A stretch of 64,000 nt of DNA from Micropruina sp. (GTDB taxonomy: Bacteria; Actinomycetota; Actinomycetes; Propionibacteriales; Propionibacteriaceae): contig JADJTM010000002.1 in assembly GCA_016711205.1 (NCBI GenBank), positions 620,001-684,000 on the forward strand. Direction: 5' to 3'. Positions 21,814 to 30,949 of this stretch are shown here, piece after piece (position 1 is the stretch's first letter; every line of letters starts with the position of its first letter). The notes under the pieces were generated by a model. That model worked only from the letters and a program-made list of their open reading frames with translations, was not told the DNA's origin and did not search any database. Both the position numbers and the translations under genes were made by a program.

Positions 21814-23327
21814 CCCACCGCCCGCACCGTGTCGATGGTGTCGGCCTCATCAGCGGTCTTGTCGTCGCGGTAGCGCAGCACCCGCGCGAACCGCAGCGCC
21901 AGCCCACCCGGATAGCGCGAGGACCGCTGCAGCCCGTCGAAGGCGATCTCGACCACCTGTTCGGGACGCAGCCGGACCGTCCAGTCGTCGCGGCCGGTTT
22001 CGAGTGCGAGAAAGCGCTCCGTCTGCCAGGTGAGCATGGCGTCGGTCATGCCCTTGAAGGTCTTGCCGAGCATCACAAAGCCACCGGTGGCCGGGTCGCG
22101 CGCACCGAGGTGGATGTTGCTGAGCCAGCCGCGGCGGCGTCCCGAACCCCATTCGACGGCCAGCACCACCAGGTCGAGGGTGTGCACCGGCTTCACCTTG
22201 ATCCAGGACGATCCGCGGCGACCCGCCTCGTACGCCGCATCGAGCGCCTTGACCACCACGCCCTCGTGCCCGGACGCCAGCACCGCGCGCGTGAACGCCT
22301 CGGCCCGCTCGGGATCATCGGTGACCAGACGGGCGACCCGAGCCGTCTCGGGGATCAGCGCCACCAGTCGCTCGGCGCGCTCGTGCGCCGGCAGGTCGAG
22401 CAGCTGCTCGTCGTCGAGCGCCAGCAGATCGAAGAAGAACGGGGTCATGGGGGTGCGTGCACGCACGGACGCGGCGTTCTGGCTCATCGAGCGGGCGGCG
22501 GTCTCTTGAAACGGGCGTGGACGGCCGTCCGCCCCGATCGCGAGCGCCTCACCGTCGAGGATCACCCGCTGGACCGGGAGGGCGGCGACCGCGTCGACCA
22601 CCTCGGGCAGCCGGTCGGTGACCTCGTCGAGGCTGCGGGTGAACAGCCGCACCACCGCGCCGTCGCGGTGCGCCTGAATGCGGATGCCGTCGAGCTTGGC
22701 CTCCACGGCGACCGGGCCGCCGAGTGACGCCATGGCCTCGACCACCGACTTGGCGCTGGCCGCCAGCATCGGCCTGATCGGACGCCCCACCACCAGCCCG
22801 ATCGCGGCCACCGCGTCAGCGCCCACGGTGAGGGCGGCGGTGGCGACAGCCGGGGTGGTGCCGGCCATCATCACCGCGCGACGCACGTCGGCCGCCGGCA
22901 GCCCGCTCGCCTTGATGACGGCGTCGACCATGATGCCGTCGAGGGCGCCCTGGCGGGTCTCGCCGGTGATCAGCCCGGCCAGCCATTGCTGCTCGACGGC
23001 GGTGGCCCGGCCCATCAGCGCGTCCAACTGCGCCTTGCGCGCCACCTGGGACCCCGGCCCCGACAGCCCGGCCAGCGACTCGAACGCGGCGTCGACCTCG
23101 GTGACGGTGAGCGTGGACGATTCTGCGGGCGGCACCGTGGCGCTCGCCGAACGCCAGCCGACGCCGGTGCGGCGCTGGCGCAGCGACCCCGACAGATAGC
23201 TGGTGACGATCTCGATCTCGGACGGTTCGGCGGCGCTCAACGCCTCGACCAGGGCGGCCACCTTCGCCAGCCGCGAACGGGTGGCGGCCACCTGCGCAGA
23301 GGTGGCGACGAGATCGGCCAGCAGCAT
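21801..23327 (-). CDS. ligB: ATP-dependent DNA ligase, LigB type
   Basis: The 508-residue enzyme seals DNA nicks using ATP. It has an N-terminal DNA-binding domain (1-185), the adenylation domain with motif I EAKLDGIRIQ (adenylated Lys211), and the C-terminal OB fold with VKPVHTLDLVVLAVEWGSG and RPEQVVEIAFDG. The sequence closely resembles the LigB group of Mycobacterium tuberculosis (about 507 residues), whose proteins begin MLL, so I start at 23327, not at the ATG 9 nt earlier. The replicative NAD-dependent ligase should be elsewhere; this is an accessory repair ligase. Its neighbour is an alkylbase glycosylase on the opposite strand. Confidence 0.94.
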   Translation of the reverse strand: MLLADLVATSAQVAATRSRLAKVAALVEALSAAEPSEIEIVTSYLSGSLRQRRTGVGWRSASATVPPAESSTLTVTEVDAAFESLAGLSGPGSQVARKAQLDALMGRATAVEQQWLAGLITGETRQGALDGIMVDAVIKASGLPAADVRRAVMMAGTTPAVATAALTVGADAVAAIGLVVGRPIRPMLAASAKSVVEAMASLGGPVAVEAKLDGIRIQAHRDGAVVRLFTRSLDEVTDRLPEVVDAVAALPVQRVILDGEALAIGADGRPRPFQETAARSMSQNAASVRARTPMTPFFFDLLALDDEQLLDLPAHERAERLVALIPETARVARLVTDDPERAEAFTRAVLASGHEGVVVKALDAAYEAGRRGSSWIKVKPVHTLDLVVLAVEWGSGRRRGWLSNIHLGARDPATGGFVMLGKTFKGMTDAMLTWQTERFLALETGRDDWTVRLRPEQVVEIAFDGLQRSSRYPGGLALRFARVLRYRDDKTADEADTIDTVRAVGQLP

Positions 23328-23407
23328 GGCGTCCATTGTGCCGTTGGGCGCCGACAGTTCTGTCGGCGCGGCGGGTTAGGCTCGGCGGATCCAGAGTCAG
23401 GAGCCTG

Positions 23408-24343
23408 ATGACCGTGTTCGCCGGGGTGGCGCCGCCGCTGGTGCGCACCTGGCGTCCGGGGTGGCCTTGCCCGGCCGCGCTGATCCTGCAGCCCTGGCGC
23501 CGGGGGGCCGGCGACCCCACCTTCCTGAGTGATCGCGGACGGATCTGGCGCGGCCTCCGCACGCCGCTCGGCCCCGCCACGCTGGCGATCCAGCACCTGA
23601 ACGCCGACGGGGTGATCGTTGCCGAAGCGTGGGGCGAGGGTGCGGAATGGGCGTTGGAGCACGTCCCGGCCCTGCTCGGAGCCGACGACGATCCGCGCGG
23701 CTTCGTGCCCCGCCACCCCAGGCTGGCGCAGGCGCTGAAGGAACACCCCCACTGGCGGCTCGGACGCGGCAACTCGGTGTGGCAAGCATTGCTACCGGCG
23801 GTGATCGAGCAGAAGGTGACCGGGCAGGAGGCCTTCGCCGGGTATCGGCGGCTGGTCCACTTTCACGGTGAGCGGGCGCCCGGCCCTGGTGCGGCCCTGC
23901 ACCTGTGGGTGCCGCCGGGGCCGGAGGTCGTCCGGATGATCCCGTCGTGGGAGTGGCTCAAGCTGCACATCGACCCGGCGCGCTCGCGCACCCTGGTTCG
24001 AGCCGCCCAGGTGGCGCCGGCACTGGAGCGCACGCTGCAACTGCCCACCGATGAGGCCGACCGGCGGTTGCGGTCCATCGCGGGCATCGGTGTGTGGACC
24101 TCAGCCGAGGTGCGCTTCCGCGCCCACGGTGACGCCGACGCGGTCAGCTTCGGCGACTACCACGTGGCCAACGAGATCGGCCACGCGCTGCTCGGTCACG
24201 ACCTGGACGATGCCGGCCTGGCCGAACTGCTCGAGCCGTACCGTCCGCATCGGCACCGGGTGCAGGCGCTGCTCGGAATGCGGCGCTGGCGTGAGCGGCA
24301 CGGCCCGCGCATGGCGCCCCGCACCCACCTGCCGACGCGCTGA
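23408..24343 (+). CDS. DNA-3-methyladenine glycosylase (AlkA-like, HhH-GPD)
   Basis: The 311-residue protein removes alkylated bases in base-excision repair. The helix-hairpin-helix plus Gly/Pro-Asp region is visible in LRSIAGIGVWTSAEVRFRA followed by DADAVSFGDYHVAN, where Asp of GDYH is the likely catalytic residue. The preceding PAVIEQKVTGQEAFAGYRRL helix is typical of the superfamily. AGGAG precedes the ATG at 23408. It is divergent from ligB, so two repair enzymes share a 79-bp promoter region. Confidence 0.9.
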   Translation: MTVFAGVAPPLVRTWRPGWPCPAALILQPWRRGAGDPTFLSDRGRIWRGLRTPLGPATLAIQHLNADGVIVAEAWGEGAEWALEHVPALLGADDDPRGFVPRHPRLAQALKEHPHWRLGRGNSVWQALLPAVIEQKVTGQEAFAGYRRLVHFHGERAPGPGAALHLWVPPGPEVVRMIPSWEWLKLHIDPARSRTLVRAAQVAPALERTLQLPTDEADRRLRSIAGIGVWTSAEVRFRAHGDADAVSFGDYHVANEIGHALLGHDLDDAGLAELLEPYRPHRHRVQALLGMRRWRERHGPRMAPRTHLPTR

Positions 24344-24365
24344 GGCAGGCACATGGCTGCTGCCC

Positions 24366-26384
24366 TCAGCGAGCCGACGCGAACACGATCGTGAAGCCGC
24401 CCGGTTCGATCATCACCCGATCACCCCGCAGGGCTTCGCGGCTGCGCGCTCCGTTGCGATCGTAGGCTTCGACCCGCAGCCGTCCGGTGGTCGGCACTGA
24501 TACCGTCCGGGTCTGCCGGCGGTGGCTCTTCGAGGTCAGCAGCACCACCGAGCCGGTGCTTCCGGACGCCTCCAGCCGCGCGATCTCGGGCATCACCAGC
24601 AGCGCGTCCAGCCGGGCGGAGCCCGCGCCACGCACCGTGGCCGTGACGGTGCTGCCGGCGTTCGCGAGGCCGTCCAGTGCCACCGGCGTCAGCCGAAACG
24701 GTGAGGCGGCGTCGCCCTGCGGACCGACGTCGCCGACGCGTACCCGTCCCAGCGTGCGGTCGCCGGTGGTGAACCGTACCGACGCGTGGGATCCGTGTTC
24801 GAGCGCCAGCACGGGCTGGACGAGCAGCGCCTCGTCCGAGGCGGGCAGCCGCCAGCTGATCGTCGCACCGGCGCCGCCCACGACCTGCTTGCCGCTCCAC
24901 AGCGACTCGCCGGTCCACGCGGGGTCGGGGGTCTGGACGCTCGCGCCGCCCCTGAGCTCGCCGTCCTCGGCCTCGATCACGATGAGTCCGTCGCGGGTGG
25001 CGATCCTCGCCGATGCCCGGGCCAATCGGACGAGGTCGGGCGCCGCGTCCAAAACCTGCATGGTGAGCAGGCCGTGGATGGTCGACTCGGCGCCCGAGTT
25101 GCGGTTCAGCCGTCCGTCGGCCTCGACGCCGTCGAAGGTGACTCCGGTGGCCGGAATGTAGGTGGGCACACCGGCCCGGTTGGCGCCGAAGAACCAGCCC
25201 GCGGCGACGCCGGCCAGCCGTTCCAGGCCCTCGCGTCCGGCAACCCGTCCCACGTCATAGCAGGCGCGCACCCGGGCGTCCGCGCCGTAGGCGATCTGCA
25301 CCTTCTCCAGCGGCACCGGCAGCCAGCCGTTGTCGGGTCCGGTAGCGGTGAGCAGTTGGGCGGTGAAGCCGGCGGTGTCAGCGATCGCCGGCTTCAGCAG
25401 GCTCGGGTCGTGCAACGCCTTCGCGGCAGCCGCCAGGCCCTGTGCCATCTCGGCGCCCCAGGCGTGCCAGTCGTCCAGCGACTGCGCCCACGGCAGCAGC
25501 GCGCGGAACGGCCATTGCGTGGTGCTGCCCGCGGCGAACTCGGCCACACCACGGGCCAGCCGGCGGCAGGCCCGGCGTGCGGCCATGGAACCCGTGGCGG
25601 CCGCATAGGGCGCCAGACCCAACAGGGCCTCGGACGTGGCGTCCGCACCCTGGGTGATCAGCCACGCCGGCACCTTCACCCCGTGCAGGTCGTGATATGT
25701 GCCGTAGCGGACCAGGGTGTCCCGCTCGATCGCGGCGATGGCCAGCTCCATCCGGCGACGAAGAAAGGCGGCGAACGCCGGATCGCGGCGGGCGAAGGCG
25801 ACGTAGCCCTCGCCGAACGCCCACAGGGCGCGGGCCGTCCAGTACGACTCGCCGGCATCGGCCGGATTGGGGTTGTCGGGCGGGGTCGGGGTGGGGTTCA
25901 GGGTGCCGTCGGGTTGCATCCAGAGCAGGAACTCGCCGGCGTACTCACCGATCAGGGTCTGAAAGTACGCCAGGCCCCGCAGCTGCTGGTAGGCCTGCCG
26001 GCGGGCGTGCGCCGACCCGGTCGCCCGCCACTCGCGCAGGTAGACGACCGCGGCGCGGGCGATGTCGTCGGAGTCGTAGGCGCCCTGCCCCCAGGTGTCG
26101 GACGCCGCGTCGTAGCTGCCGCCACCGACCGGCCGGTAACTGCCGTCGTCCTGCACGTCGGCGTACACCCAGAGCAGGCCGACGGCCGGCTCCTGGGCGA
26201 GTCGGTACGTGGAGTGAGCAGCGGTCCTGCGCAGCCGGACGGTGGTGGTCAGCTCGTCCAGATGGGCCAGGTTGGTCAGCCGGGTGGCTGCACGGGCCGG
26301 AGGTGCGCCGACGCCGGCGAGTACGGCGCTGGCTCCGGCGGCCGCCAGCAGAGTACGGCGGGGGAGGCGGGGCAGTTCGGTCAT
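24366..26384 (-). CDS. Secreted protein of a sugar-utilisation locus, possible alpha/alpha-barrel glycosidase
   Basis: The 672-residue protein starts with a twin-arginine-like signal (PRRTLLAAAGASAVLAGVGA, cleavage after ARA). Residues about 45-430 are helix-rich with repeated Trp/Tyr and acidic clusters (GAYDSDDIARAAVVYLREW, ESYWTARALWAFGEGYVAF), as in six-hairpin glycosidases. Residues 460-672 look like beta-sandwich carbohydrate-binding domains (VIEAEDGELRGGASVQ). I do not recognise a named family. It overlaps the GH130-like gene by 4 nt and is last in the operon, so a role in releasing the imported sugar outside the cell is the simplest inference. Confidence 0.8.
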   Translation of the reverse strand: MTELPRLPRRTLLAAAGASAVLAGVGAPPARAATRLTNLAHLDELTTTVRLRRTAAHSTYRLAQEPAVGLLWVYADVQDDGSYRPVGGGSYDAASDTWGQGAYDSDDIARAAVVYLREWRATGSAHARRQAYQQLRGLAYFQTLIGEYAGEFLLWMQPDGTLNPTPTPPDNPNPADAGESYWTARALWAFGEGYVAFARRDPAFAAFLRRRMELAIAAIERDTLVRYGTYHDLHGVKVPAWLITQGADATSEALLGLAPYAAATGSMAARRACRRLARGVAEFAAGSTTQWPFRALLPWAQSLDDWHAWGAEMAQGLAAAAKALHDPSLLKPAIADTAGFTAQLLTATGPDNGWLPVPLEKVQIAYGADARVRACYDVGRVAGREGLERLAGVAAGWFFGANRAGVPTYIPATGVTFDGVEADGRLNRNSGAESTIHGLLTMQVLDAAPDLVRLARASARIATRDGLIVIEAEDGELRGGASVQTPDPAWTGESLWSGKQVVGGAGATISWRLPASDEALLVQPVLALEHGSHASVRFTTGDRTLGRVRVGDVGPQGDAASPFRLTPVALDGLANAGSTVTATVRGAGSARLDALLVMPEIARLEASGSTGSVVLLTSKSHRRQTRTVSVPTTGRLRVEAYDRNGARSREALRGDRVMIEPGGFTIVFASAR

Positions 26385-27466
26385 GATGACTCCTTCGGTT
26401 CGATGCGGGCGACTCCGATCGCTTCGTCGGCCATGCCGTAGAAGGTGAACAGGGCGCCGTCGATCTCGACGATCGCGGTGGGGAAGACCACGTTGGCGAC
26501 GATGCCCACGCGCTCATCGACGGTCTGTGCGGTGAGCAACGGGGTGGCCGTGCGGGCGATCACCCGCGAAGGATCGTCCGCGTCGAGCAGCAGTCCGCCG
26601 GCGGCATAGTGCACGTTGCGCTGAGGCTCGAACGGGTTGTCCGAGATGATGCCCGACACGCCGTGGTACAGCAGCAACCACCCCTCCGGAACCCGCACGG
26701 GCGGGGGTCCGCCGCCGATCTTCAAGTGCTCCCAGTCCGCCTCAGCGCGGGCGATCTCGCGATGCCCGAACGGACGCAGCAGCGCCTCGGGGTCGGCGAC
26801 CGCGTCCGCCAGCCGCACGTACGACAGCCAGATCGCCGCCCGTGGGTCGGTGATGCCGGTCGGAAGTTCGACCTGCTGGCCGGGCAACTCCCACATCGGA
26901 CGGTGCAGAAAGGCCAGGCACGGCGTCCCGTCCGGTCCGGGGACCGGGTCGGGAAAGAACGCCAGGTCCTTGTTGGGAAACAGGTTGAAGTCCACGCCGA
27001 GCTCGTCGGTGTAGCGGAACTGGACGGGGCCCAGCCGCGTCCAGTCGGCCAGGTCGGGTGAGCTGGCCAGGGCCGCGCGGGGGCCGGCCGGGCCGAAGGC
27101 GACGTAGGCCATCAGGTAGAGCCCGAGCGCCGGTACGAACGTGATACGTGGATCCTCCACGCCGCCGTGATCGGAGCCCCGTTCGAAGGCCCGGTCGGGT
27201 GCCAGCGCGATGCCTCGCCGCCGAACGCCGATCGGCACCCCGTCGGTGATCAACACCTCAGCCGCCGCGATGCGGGAGAAGTTGCCCTGGGCGACCACCC
27301 GAGGAAACAGCGTCAGACGTCCGTCCGGCGACCAGGCGGCCGCCGGGTTGAGCACTCCTTCGGCCTCACGGGCGTCGTTCGGATCGGGACGCATCACCAC
27401 CCCGCAACGCACCAGCCGGTAGGGAAACTCGGCCGTCATCGCGTCCGGACCTTCGTCGTTGGTCAT
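26381..27466 (-). CDS. GH130-family beta-mannoside phosphorylase/hydrolase-like protein
   Basis: The 361-residue five-bladed beta-propeller protein has hallmark segments of GH130: GVLNPAAAW, FSRIAAAE, GGVEDPRIT (the Asp in EDPRI is the candidate general acid), and a GG-PP-RVPEGWLLLYHGV stretch. GH130 members cleave beta-mannosides by phosphorolysis or hydrolysis. No signal peptide is seen, so it would act in the cytoplasm on imported oligosaccharide. It starts 3 nt after the permease stop with GAAGGG upstream; an ATG 27 nt further in is a possible alternative. Substrate specificity cannot be fixed from sequence. Confidence 0.88.
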   Translation of the reverse strand: MTNDEGPDAMTAEFPYRLVRCGVVMRPDPNDAREAEGVLNPAAAWSPDGRLTLFPRVVAQGNFSRIAAAEVLITDGVPIGVRRRGIALAPDRAFERGSDHGGVEDPRITFVPALGLYLMAYVAFGPAGPRAALASSPDLADWTRLGPVQFRYTDELGVDFNLFPNKDLAFFPDPVPGPDGTPCLAFLHRPMWELPGQQVELPTGITDPRAAIWLSYVRLADAVADPEALLRPFGHREIARAEADWEHLKIGGGPPPVRVPEGWLLLYHGVSGIISDNPFEPQRNVHYAAGGLLLDADDPSRVIARTATPLLTAQTVDERVGIVANVVFPTAIVEIDGALFTFYGMADEAIGVARIEPKESS

Positions 27467-27469
27467 GGC

Positions 27470-28375
27470 TCAGCCCTTCACCGCGCCGCCGACCACGCTG
27501 GCGACCAGGTAGCGCTGCAGGAACAGGTAGACCAGCAGCAGCGGAGCAGCCACGATCATGGTGGCCGCCGACAGCAGCGACCACTCGCTGGTGTAGGTGC
27601 CCTTGAAGTTGAACAGCCCCAGCGTCACCGGCCAATGCTCCTGACTGCTGAACAGAATGGTGGCCAGAATGATGTCGTTCCACACGCCGATCGCCTGCAG
27701 AATGAAGGCCGTCGACAGCACCGGCATCATCAGCTTGGGCAGAAACGTGAACAGGTAACGCAGGTAGCCGCAGCCGTCCATCGCCGCCGCCTCGTCGATC
27801 TCGCGGGGAATCGAGTTCAGGTAGCCGGCGATCAGCAGCGGCCCGACGCCGACGCCCGAGGCCATGATCAGGATGTAGCCGATCGGGGTGTCGTACAGGT
27901 TCAGCCGCAGCGCGAGCTGGAACACCGTCACCAGCGTGTTCGGCAAGAACAGCATGGACGCGAACAGGCCCATCCAGATCTTGGGGTGTTTCACGTAGCC
28001 GCGCGCCACCGGCACGGCGATCATCAGCGACATCACCGTGCCCATGGCGGCCGCCACGAACGTATACAGCACCGAGTTGAGCATGTAGCTGGCGAAGTTG
28101 CCCTGCTGCCAGGCTTGGACGAAGTTGCTGAACTGCGGCGACTGCACGATGCCGGTCGGGTTGAGCAGAAACTCGTTGTTGCTCTTCAACGCCGTGTTCA
28201 CCAGAAACAGCAGCGGGTAGAGGTAGATCACGATCACCAGCGCCATCACCGCGTAGCTGACTGCGGTCAGTCCGATGCGGCGGGGAGCGCCGACCGACTC
28301 GGCCGCCGGACGTCCGCTCGTGGGGGTGGCGGTGCCGGCGCCGGTGGGCACGGCGGTGACGGGCAAGGTGCTCAT
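27470..28375 (-). CDS. ABC sugar transporter permease (MalG/CUT1 type)
   Basis: The 301-residue inner-membrane protein has six predicted helices and the EAA loop (EIDEAAAMDGCGYLRYLFTF) that docks the ATPase. A long Pro/Thr-rich N-terminal tail of about 30 residues precedes the first helix. It overlaps its partner permease by 4 nt. No ATPase gene lies in the operon, which is common for CUT1 systems that share an MsiK-like ATPase encoded elsewhere. Confidence 0.93.
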   Translation of the reverse strand: MSTLPVTAVPTGAGTATPTSGRPAAESVGAPRRIGLTAVSYAVMALVIVIYLYPLLFLVNTALKSNNEFLLNPTGIVQSPQFSNFVQAWQQGNFASYMLNSVLYTFVAAAMGTVMSLMIAVPVARGYVKHPKIWMGLFASMLFLPNTLVTVFQLALRLNLYDTPIGYILIMASGVGVGPLLIAGYLNSIPREIDEAAAMDGCGYLRYLFTFLPKLMMPVLSTAFILQAIGVWNDIILATILFSSQEHWPVTLGLFNFKGTYTSEWSLLSAATMIVAAPLLLVYLFLQRYLVASVVGGAVKG

Positions 28376-29283
28376 AGCGCGGTCTCCCTTCTACGCAGGT
28401 AGGCCAGGGTGGCCAGCGAGATGATGGCCACGATGATGAACTGCACGACCGCGATGGCGGCGGCGTACCCCTGCGACTGGACGGCGCCGCCCTGCGGGCC
28501 GCCGAAGCCCTGGGTGAAGATCGCCAGGCTGAGCACCTGGGTGGCCGGATTGATCGGTCCGGTCAGTACGTAGATCAGCTGGTAGCTCTGCAGCGCCCCG
28601 ATGATGCACAGCAGGGTGTTGGCGGTCACCGACGGCGCCAGCAGCGGAATCGTGACGTGCCGCAGCTTCTGCCCGCCGGTGGCACCGTCGATGTCGGCCA
28701 CCTCGTACAACTCCTGCGGAATCGCCTGCAGCCCGGCCAGATAGATCACCACCGCCACCCCGATACCGCTCCAGACCTGCACCAGGATCACCAGGGTCAT
28801 GGCGAGGGACGGGTCGCCGAAGAACGCGCTCGACGCCCCGAACATGCTCCACAACTGCGCGGCCGGGCCGGCTGAGGGGTTGAAGATCAGCGAGAAGATC
28901 AACCCGATCACGGTGACGCCCAGAATGGTCGGCAGAAAGACCACGGCGCGAGCGAAGTTGCGACCCTTCAGCCGCTGGTTGAGCAGCACCGCGATCAGCA
29001 GGGCGATCAGGTTCTGGAAAACCGTCACCGCGAACGCGAACACGAACGTGTTCTGCAGAGCCGCCACGTTGTAGGCGAGCTGGGCCGAGCTGAAGAACGT
29101 CCGGTAGTTCTCCAGCCCCACCCAGCGCACGGGCAGGAAGGGCAACGAGCGAATGTCGGTGAACGAGATCACCACGATGCCCACGGCGGGAATCAGCGAG
29201 AACACCACGATCAGCGCCATGCCGATGGCGAAGGTCAGCTGGGCGGTCCACCGCCGTCCGAACACGATGTAGCTGTTGCTCAC
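28372..29283 (-). CDS. ABC sugar transporter permease (MalF/CUT1 type)
   Basis: The 303-residue membrane protein has six predicted helices and the EAA loop QELYEVADIDGATGGQKLRHV. I use the GTG at 29283, which has GCAGGAG 6 nt upstream; the longer frame from 29439 would add 52 residues of non-membrane, Arg/Pro-rich sequence that corresponds to an intergenic hairpin. It lies 121 bp downstream of the binding-protein gene, separated by that hairpin. Confidence 0.93.
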   Translation of the reverse strand: MSNSYIVFGRRWTAQLTFAIGMALIVVFSLIPAVGIVVISFTDIRSLPFLPVRWVGLENYRTFFSSAQLAYNVAALQNTFVFAFAVTVFQNLIALLIAVLLNQRLKGRNFARAVVFLPTILGVTVIGLIFSLIFNPSAGPAAQLWSMFGASSAFFGDPSLAMTLVILVQVWSGIGVAVVIYLAGLQAIPQELYEVADIDGATGGQKLRHVTIPLLAPSVTANTLLCIIGALQSYQLIYVLTGPINPATQVLSLAIFTQGFGGPQGGAVQSQGYAAAIAVVQFIIVAIISLATLAYLRRRETAL

Positions 29284-29350
29284 GACGCACTCCTGCCGTT
29301 GAGGGAATCGAGAATCGGGGCCCGGCCGAACGAGCGCGGGTGGGGTGAAC

Positions 29351-29387
29351 GGCCGGTTCGGACGGGCGTCACCCGTTCGAACCGGCC
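29351..29387 (-). other. Intercistronic hairpin between binding-protein and permease genes
   Basis: A 16-bp stem (GGCCGGTTCGGACGGG against CCCGTTCGAACCGGCC, one G-U) closes a 5-nt loop. It lies 17 bp past the binding-protein stop. Such hairpins often let the binding protein be made in excess of the permeases by partial termination or by protecting the upstream mRNA. Confidence 0.7.
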
Positions 29388-29404
29388 ATCCCCGGGAGGA
29401 GGAA

Positions 29405-30736
29405 CTACTTGCCGGATTCCCAGTCCTTCTGGGCCGCATCGGCGGCGCCCTGAGCGTCCATGGAGCCCATCGGCTTCACCGCGTTCCAGTTGAACGGCAG
29501 GGCGGCTGCCTGACCGGCCTTGGTGTTGGCGATCCAGATGGTGTCCCAGGCCGGTTCGAACGTTGTGGTGAACTTCGCGATCTCGGTGTAGAACGGGTCG
29601 CCCTCGACACCCTCCTGCGACGGTGCGAAGCCGGCCTCGTCGTTGAACAGCTTGTAGTTGTCGGCGAACGAGGCCAGCCACGCCATGGCGGCGTCCTTGT
29701 TCTTGGCATTGCTCGGCACGGCGAGACTCAACTCGACCTTGCCGCCCAGCAGGGCGTTGTCGGCGGCGTTGTCACTGGCCGGCAGGGGGAAGTAGCCGAA
29801 GTCGACCTTGTCGGCATCGCGCAGCGAACCGACGTTCCAGGTGCCGTCGCTGATCATCGCGGCCTTGCCGGTGAGAAACTCCGAGGTCATCTGGTTGTAG
29901 TTCGAGCCGGCGAAGTTCGGCTGGCCGTAGGTGTACAGCTGCTGCACCTTCTCGAGCACCTCGAGCTGCTTGCCGTCGTTCAGCGAAACGGTGTGCTCAT
30001 ACAGGCCCCTGGCCAGGTCGTCCTTGTTCTGCGCGGTGGGGTAGAGGCTTTGGACGACGCTCAGCATGACGATGCCCGCGGTGTCCTTACCACCGATCGA
30101 GATCGGCGTGATGCCCTTGGCCTTCAGCTGGTCGAGCACCGTGATGAAGTCGCTCCAGGTGGTCGGAACAGTGATGTTGTTGTCGGCGAAGATCTTCTTG
30201 TTGTAGGTCAGGCCGGTGTAGTACGACAGACCGGTCGGCACCGTGTAGTTGCGGCCGTTGTAGGTGATCTTCTGTAGCACCGAGGCGTTGAACTTCTTCA
30301 TGAACGCCTGGTCGGTCAGGTCGACGAAGCCGCCCGCCTCGGCCAGCCGCGCATCATCGCCCTTGTTGCTCTCGGGCACGTAGCTGGGCAACTGCCGGGG
30401 GTTGGCGAGGCCGACGTCGATGGTGCCGGCGCTCAGCCTGGACGAGCGCGCCTGGTTGTAGTTCTCGTTGGGCACGGCGGTGAAGTTGATCTTCACGTCG
30501 GGGTACTTCTTGGCGAAGGCGGCGTTGACGGCCTTGAAGCCGGTATCGGAGCCGGACGCGCTGGAAACGAGAATGTTGAGTTCGCCGGTCACCTGGGCGG
30601 CATCGGTCGGGACGGCGGCCGAGTTGGCCGGTGCGCTGCCCGAACAGCCGGCCAGTGCGAGCGAAGTGCCTAGTGCGAGGCTGATCAGGCCAGTGGTCCA
30701 AGATGCGCGGCGAGCGCGGTTCGTCATCGTTGACAT
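29405..30736 (-). CDS. ABC sugar-binding lipoprotein (CUT1)
   Basis: The 443-residue extracellular substrate-binding protein has a type II signal peptide with lipobox LALAGC near residue 30, then a two-lobed periplasmic-binding fold typical of extracellular solute-binding family 1 (GELNILVSSASGSDTGFKAV, KKYPDVKINFTAVP). The ATG at 30736 has GGAGGA at 6 nt; an ATG three codons in is also possible. A perfect LacI-type palindrome sits 17 bp upstream. It leads the operon binding protein-permease-permease-GH130-secreted protein. Confidence 0.94.
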   Translation of the reverse strand: MSTMTNRARRASWTTGLISLALGTSLALAGCSGSAPANSAAVPTDAAQVTGELNILVSSASGSDTGFKAVNAAFAKKYPDVKINFTAVPNENYNQARSSRLSAGTIDVGLANPRQLPSYVPESNKGDDARLAEAGGFVDLTDQAFMKKFNASVLQKITYNGRNYTVPTGLSYYTGLTYNKKIFADNNITVPTTWSDFITVLDQLKAKGITPISIGGKDTAGIVMLSVVQSLYPTAQNKDDLARGLYEHTVSLNDGKQLEVLEKVQQLYTYGQPNFAGSNYNQMTSEFLTGKAAMISDGTWNVGSLRDADKVDFGYFPLPASDNAADNALLGGKVELSLAVPSNAKNKDAAMAWLASFADNYKLFNDEAGFAPSQEGVEGDPFYTEIAKFTTTFEPAWDTIWIANTKAGQAAALPFNWNAVKPMGSMDAQGAADAAQKDWESGK

Positions 30737-30753
30737 GGATTCCTCCGGGGTGT

Positions 30754-30767
30754 CCGAAACGTTTCGG
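30754..30767. promoter_or_regulatory. LacI-family operator
   Basis: CCGAAACGTTTCGG is a perfect 14-bp palindrome with the central CG typical of LacI-family operators. It lies in the 5' leader of the sugar operon, just upstream of the ribosome binding site, and the neighbouring gene encodes a LacI-type repressor. Repression by roadblock or promoter occlusion is inferred. Confidence 0.85.
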
Positions 30768-30912
30768 TAGCTGACCGTAACACCGGGAGCACTCGAAGGC
30801 GAGGGGTGGATGGAGAATTTCTTCCAGCGGTGGGGGACGATGCCGGGCACCGACAGCCGCACCGAGGCGGCGCGGGTGTCGGATGCTGGACCGGCCCGGC
30901 TTGGAAGAATGG

Positions 30913-30949
30913 TGTGAATCCGACCCCGCAGACGGGGTTCGGATTCACA
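30913..30949 (-). terminator. Hairpin terminator overlapping the lacI-type stop codon
   Basis: TGTGAATCCGAACCCCG pairs with CGGGGTCGGATTCACA across a 4-nt loop with a single bulged base. The stop codon of the repressor lies inside the stem. There is no T-run, which is common in high-GC actinomycete terminators. It separates the repressor from the sugar operon promoter. Confidence 0.65.

Noticed and set aside
22540..24340. Extra open frames in the ligB-glycosylase region
   Set aside because: They are shadows of the two repair genes in other frames.
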